Assembly (NCBI GenBank): GCA_965202675.1 | Contig: OZ241842.1 | Coordinates: forward strand, 620,001-684,000 | DNA length: 64,000 bases | Reading direction: 5' to 3' | DNA from: CATQHD01 sp965202675 | GTDB taxonomy: Bacteria > Actinomycetota > Acidimicrobiia > Spongiisociales > Spongiisociaceae | Shown: piece after piece, positions 61,009-64,000 of the stretch | How the letters are laid out: each line of letters opens with the position of its first letter | Numbering within the stretch: position 1 is the first letter of the stretch | Made by a program: the position numbers and the translations under genes | The notes under the pieces: model-generated | What the model saw: only the letters and a program-made list of their open reading frames with translations | Database searches by the model: none | Told to the model about the DNA's origin: nothing

Positions 61009-63363
61009 ATGACCACCCCCCAGTCGACCGCGGGCCTCGGCGGCGTCGGGGCCTCGATCCCCAGGCACGAGGACCCGCCCCTGCTCACCGGCCGGGCCCG
61101 CTACATCGCCGACGTCCATCTTCCCGGTCAGCTGACCATGGCGGTGGTCCGCTCCCCGGCCGCCCATGGAACCATCCGCCGGATAGAAACCGCCGAGGCC
61201 GAGGCCCTGCCGGGCGCGGCGGCGGTTTTCACCGCCCGCGACCTGGCCGAGTCTCTGGGCCGCGTCCCCCGGATCCCGCCCCGGGTCTCCTACGACGAGA
61301 CGGTGCTGCCCTACCTGCAGCCGATCCTGGCCGAGGACCGGGTCCGGTACACGGGCGAACCGCTGGCCGTGGTGCTGGCCGAGGACCGCTACGCGGCCGA
61401 GGACGCCGCCGAGCTGGTGTTCGCCGACATAGACCCGCGTCCGGCGGCGATGGACGGGTCGGACGGACCCGAGGGCGGCGGGCGGCTGTTCGAGGAGGGG
61501 AACCTGGTAACCGTGCTCGAAGCCGGGTTCGGCGACGCGGACCGGGCCTTCCGGGAGGCGGAGGCGGTCGTCGAGGCCGAGCTGTCGGTCGGACGGCACA
61601 GCGGCGTCCCGCTGGAGGCCAGGGGCGTCGCGGTCGAATACGACCCGGCGGGCAGGCGGTTCACCGTGCACGGGGCGACCAAGGTGCCCCATTGGAACCT
61701 GCACACCACCGCCGAGCTGCTGGGGATCGCGCCGAGCCGCCTGCGGATGCTCGAGACCGCGGTGGGCGGCGGGTTCGGGGTGCGGGGCGAGCTGTATCCC
61801 GAGGATGTCCTGGCGGTGTGGGCGGCGGGCCGGCTGCGGCGCTCGGTGGCTTGGATCGAGGACCGCCGCGAGCACCTCCTGGCGGCCAACCACTCCCGCG
61901 AGCAGCGGCACCGGGCGCGCATCGCCGGCAACCGGGACGGAACCATCGCGGCCATCGAGTCCGAGTTCCTGGTCGACCTGGGCGCCTACATCCGCACCCA
62001 CAGCATCAGGGTGGCCGACCTGACCCTCTCGATGATCCCCGGGCCCTACGACCTGGCGGCCTACCGGGGGGCGGCCCGCTGCGCGGTAACCAACAAGACC
62101 CCAACCGGCACCTACCGGGCGCCCGGGCGCTTCGAGTCCAGCTTCGTCCGCGAGCGGCTGGTGGACCTGTTCGCGGCCGAGATCGGCATGGACCCCGTCG
62201 AGGTGCGCCGCCGGAACCTGATCCGCCCCTCCCAGATCCCCTACTCCCGGCCCCTGTCCTCGACCGGCGAACCCATGCTGTTCGGCGACGGCGACTTTCC
62301 CGCCGTCCTCGACAAGCTGGTGGGCGCCTTCGACCGGGCGGACCTGGAGCGCCGCCGGGCGGCCGGGGAGAAGGTCGGCGCCGGGGTGGCGGTGTTCATG
62401 GAGAAGTCCGGCCTGGGCCCCTGGGAAACCGGGTCGATCGAGGTGGACCCCGACGGCCTGGTGCGGGTGCGGTCGGGCGGCTCGTCGGTCGGCCAGGGCA
62501 TCCGCACCGCCCTGGCCCAGATCGTCGCCGACCGCCTGGAGATCGACCACTCGAAGGTGCGGGTGGAGCTGCTCGACACCGACCGCACCCCCTACGGGAC
62601 GGGAAGCTACGCCAGCCGCTCCACCGTCACCGCCGGCAGCGCCCTGGTCCGGGCCGCCGACGAGGTGGTGGCCCTGGCCAAGCAGGTGGCGGCGGTGGAG
62701 CTCGAGGCCGACGCCGCGGACCTGGAATACCGCGCCGGGCGGGTGAGCGTGTCGGGGTCGCCCTCCTTCGGCCTGTCCATCTTCGAGGCCGCCGCCCGGC
62801 TCCATCCCGCCTCGGCCCGGCGGTACGGGCGGGACCGCCCCGGGCTGGCCGCCTCCGCCGTCTTCGACGTGGAACGGGTGGTGTACCCGTGCGGCGCCCA
62901 CCTGGCGGTGGCGCGGGTCGATCCGGAGACGGGGATGGTGACCGTCGAGCGGTTGATCCTCAGCTACGACATCGGCCGGGCGGTCAACCCGATGCTGGCG
63001 GCCGGCCAGATGGAGGGCGGGGCGGTGCAGGCGGTCGGCGGCGCCCTGTACGAGCAGTTCGCCTACGACGAGGACGGCAACCCCCTGTGCGCCTCGTTCA
63101 TGGACTACCTGCTGCCCACCCTCGCCGAGACCCCCGAGATGGAAACGATGATCTTCGAGGACGCCCCCACCGACACCAACCCCCTGGGCCTGAAGGGCGC
63201 CGGCGAGGGCGGCGTCCCCGGCGTAGCCGCCGCCGTCGCCGCCGCCGTGGAACAGGCCCTGGGCCGCCCCGGCCTGGTCACCGAGCTGCCGATAGCCCCT
63301 GAAAGCCTGATAAATCACGGGAATGACAAAAAAATCCCGCCGGATCCCCCGCAAGGGTATTGA
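61009..63363 (+). CDS. Molybdenum hydroxylase large subunit (CoxL/XDH-like), paralogue 3, with repeat-encoded C-terminus
   Basis: 784 residues. Closely related to paralogue 1: VGGGFGVRGELYPEDVLAVW, WIEDRREHLLAANHSREQ, TYRAPGRFESSFVRERLVD and the Glu in PLGLKGAGEGGV. It lacks its own small and FAD subunits in the window and may use those of the divergent operon. From about residue 767 the sequence (INHGNDKKIPPDPPQGY) is encoded by repeat copy 3 instead of the family's usual end; the stop TGA lies inside the repeat's -35 box. The core is complete, so activity is probably kept. Confidence 0.92.
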   Translation: MTTPQSTAGLGGVGASIPRHEDPPLLTGRARYIADVHLPGQLTMAVVRSPAAHGTIRRIETAEAEALPGAAAVFTARDLAESLGRVPRIPPRVSYDETVLPYLQPILAEDRVRYTGEPLAVVLAEDRYAAEDAAELVFADIDPRPAAMDGSDGPEGGGRLFEEGNLVTVLEAGFGDADRAFREAEAVVEAELSVGRHSGVPLEARGVAVEYDPAGRRFTVHGATKVPHWNLHTTAELLGIAPSRLRMLETAVGGGFGVRGELYPEDVLAVWAAGRLRRSVAWIEDRREHLLAANHSREQRHRARIAGNRDGTIAAIESEFLVDLGAYIRTHSIRVADLTLSMIPGPYDLAAYRGAARCAVTNKTPTGTYRAPGRFESSFVRERLVDLFAAEIGMDPVEVRRRNLIRPSQIPYSRPLSSTGEPMLFGDGDFPAVLDKLVGAFDRADLERRRAAGEKVGAGVAVFMEKSGLGPWETGSIEVDPDGLVRVRSGGSSVGQGIRTALAQIVADRLEIDHSKVRVELLDTDRTPYGTGSYASRSTVTAGSALVRAADEVVALAKQVAAVELEADAADLEYRAGRVSVSGSPSFGLSIFEAAARLHPASARRYGRDRPGLAASAVFDVERVVYPCGAHLAVARVDPETGMVTVERLILSYDIGRAVNPMLAAGQMEGGAVQAVGGALYEQFAYDEDGNPLCASFMDYLLPTLAETPEMETMIFEDAPTDTNPLGLKGAGEGGVPGVAAAVAAAVEQALGRPGLVTELPIAPESLINHGNDKKIPPDPPQGY

Positions 63364-63562
63364 CTATGTCGCACCGATGCCGGATAATGAAGAAGCCAAA
63401 GCACCTCCGGTCCGCCGGGCCCGCAGACCGAGACAGGGATCATCCTCCGAACGCGGCCCTGCCGGGTACTGACCAAACGCGTCCGGATCCATGGTGGCGG
63501 CGGTGGGGGCCGGGCCCGCGAAGCGGGGCGCGGGGGCGGCGTTTTTCGCGTTCTTGCCGGGG
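63312..63562 (+). repeat. Interspersed promoter-bearing repeat, copy 3 (full length)
   Basis: About 251 bp, matching copy 2 (4572-4823, inverted) almost throughout and copy 1 (773-918) in its left part. It begins AAATCACGGGAATGACAAAA in the end of the coxL gene and ends GTTTTTCGCGTTCTTGCCGG. The interval between its end and the SLH gene (63563-63811) holds only the short repeat at 63608-63651 and no gene. Confidence 0.9.
63360..63388 (+). promoter_or_regulatory. Sigma70-type promoter inside repeat copy 3
   Basis: TTGACT (63360-63365) and GATAAT (63383-63388) are spaced by 17 bases, as in copy 1. The -35 box overlaps the coxL stop codon. It reads toward the gene-free stretch and the antisense of the SLH gene. 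Confidence 0.6.
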
Positions 63563-63607
63563 TTCTTGAGGTGGGATAGGGCTTGACCAGGGGGTTCGGA
63601 GGATGCT

Positions 63608-63651
63608 CGGATAGGGGATGCTTTTGCCGTTTCCGGCGGCGGGCGCAACGC
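63608..63651 (+). repeat. Short repeat, partner of 2167-2208
   Basis: CGGATAGGGGATGC...GGCGGGCGCAACGC matches the block at 2167-2208 with a few mismatches. It is 46 bases downstream of repeat copy 3. Confidence 0.5.
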
Positions 63652-63811
63652 GAGGCGGTCAAAGACTCGGTGTCCACCGCGGTCAGGTCGGCTTCCGACG
63701 GCGCCGCCGGGACTCGACCCCCGACCAGAGGACACCCAGAACCGGTAGATCCCTGCGTTGCTCCGATCGCGCCCGGCATTCCCCGGCCCCGCCTCGGGCC
63801 GACGGGTTCGG

Positions 63812-64000
63812 TCAGCCGGCGGGGAGCTGGGCGGCGGGGGCTCGGTCGATGGCCCTGACGAAGTAAGACGCCATCTGCGCCCGGGTTACGGGCTGGCCGG
63901 GGCAGTAGTTGAGCGGGCCGGTGGAACACCCCCGGGTAACACCCGCCCTGTACAAACCCTCGATTGCCCGCACTACGGAGGGGTCGGCGTCCTGGGCGTC
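63812..64000 (-). CDS. SLH-repeat surface protein, C-terminal 62 residues (cut by window edge)
   Basis: On the minus strand the frame open at base 64000 reads AIEGLYRAGVTRGCSTGPLN followed by YCPGQPVTRAQMASYFVRAI and a short Ala/Pro-rich end before TGA (63814-63812). This is the SLH domain pattern common in Acidimicrobiia (G-V/I-T-x-G-C ... V-T-R-x-Q-M-A). Such domains anchor secreted or surface proteins to the cell wall. Most of the protein lies outside the window, so its catalytic part is not known. Confidence 0.85.
   Translation of the reverse strand, partial: DAQDADPSVVRAIEGLYRAGVTRGCSTGPLNYCPGQPVTRAQMASYFVRAIDRAPAAQLPAG

Noticed and set aside
55234..63354. Very long antisense frames across the molybdenum hydroxylase cluster
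   Set aside because: High GC removes stop codons in shadow frames; the opposite strands carry complete family motifs.
61009..63363. Form I carbon monoxide dehydrogenase (CoxL)
   Set aside because: The active-site loop is TYRAPGR rather than AYRCSFR, and no cox accessory genes are in the window.
63660..63760. A tRNA gene (a GGTCGGGGGTCGAGTCCCGG stretch resembles a T arm)
   Set aside because: The putative loop has the wrong size, and no acceptor stem or anticodon arm can be drawn around it.

Overview
The window comes from a very GC-rich bacterium. The evidence fits an actinobacterium, most likely of the class Acidimicrobiia. It has the actinobacterial trio of a MSMEG_4193-type phosphatase, a DUF3090 protein and an SCO1664-type kinase-fold protein, an F420/luciferase-like oxidoreductase, many GTG/TTG starts, several probably leaderless mRNAs, and an SLH-repeat surface protein at the right edge. 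The class assignment is inference from gene content, not from a phylogeny.

Layout. 1-5.5 kb: the start of trpD (cut by the window edge), a stretch of small membrane-protein genes of which two look decayed, a gamma-glutamylcyclotransferase-like protein, an aquaporin, the RNase P RNA, and a SRAP protein. 5.6-9.8 kb: the phosphatase/DUF3090/SCO1664 operon, a small DUF6941-DUF4258-DUF2283 cassette, and an F420-type oxidoreductase. 9.8-13.8 kb: Fpg glycosylase, PNPase, S15. 14.3-17.1 kb: a lower-GC convergent restriction-modification pair. 17.1-26.2 kb: a long minus-strand translation operon (proS, then after a terminator rimP-nusA-infB-DUF503-rbfA-nrnA-truB-ribF). 26.5-37.8 kb: an RDD protein, a frameshifted gene, ispG-rseP-dxr-cdsA-frr-pyrH-tsf-rpsB, xerC, a JAMM protease and pdxH. 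38.0-38.4 kb: tmRNA. 38.5-54.9 kb: catabolic and transport genes, including an SDR, an FMN/F420 split-barrel protein, a peptide ABC transporter split over two loci, an aminotransferase, an amidohydrolase, hydrolases, an epimerase, an Ntn hydrolase, a CocE-type hydrolase and an M20 peptidase. 55.0-63.4 kb: a molybdenum hydroxylase cluster with three large subunits, one iron-sulfur subunit and one FAD subunit. 63.8-64.0 kb: the SLH-protein end.

How the parts work together. The left and middle parts are housekeeping: translation initiation and ribosome maturation, ribosome rescue, isoprenoid and phospholipid precursor synthesis, and RNA decay. The right third looks like a heterotroph's scavenging island: uptake of oligopeptide-like compounds, cleavage of ester and amide bonds, and hydroxylation of unknown (probably N-heterocyclic or aldehyde) substrates.

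Most unusual features. A roughly 250-bp interspersed repeat occurs three times (773-918 partial, 4572-4823, 63312-63562). It carries a near-consensus promoter with a 17-bp spacer and A/T-run termini that look like imperfect inverted repeats. One copy sits upstream of rnpB and another supplies the last codons of a molybdenum hydroxylase gene. Also notable are the DUF6941-DUF4258-DUF2283 cassette between short direct repeats, a RibF whose riboflavin-kinase half lacks its expected motif, a tmRNA whose tag frame does not start at the usual alanine codon, and a membrane-anchored coiled-coil protein built on perfect 33-bp repeats.
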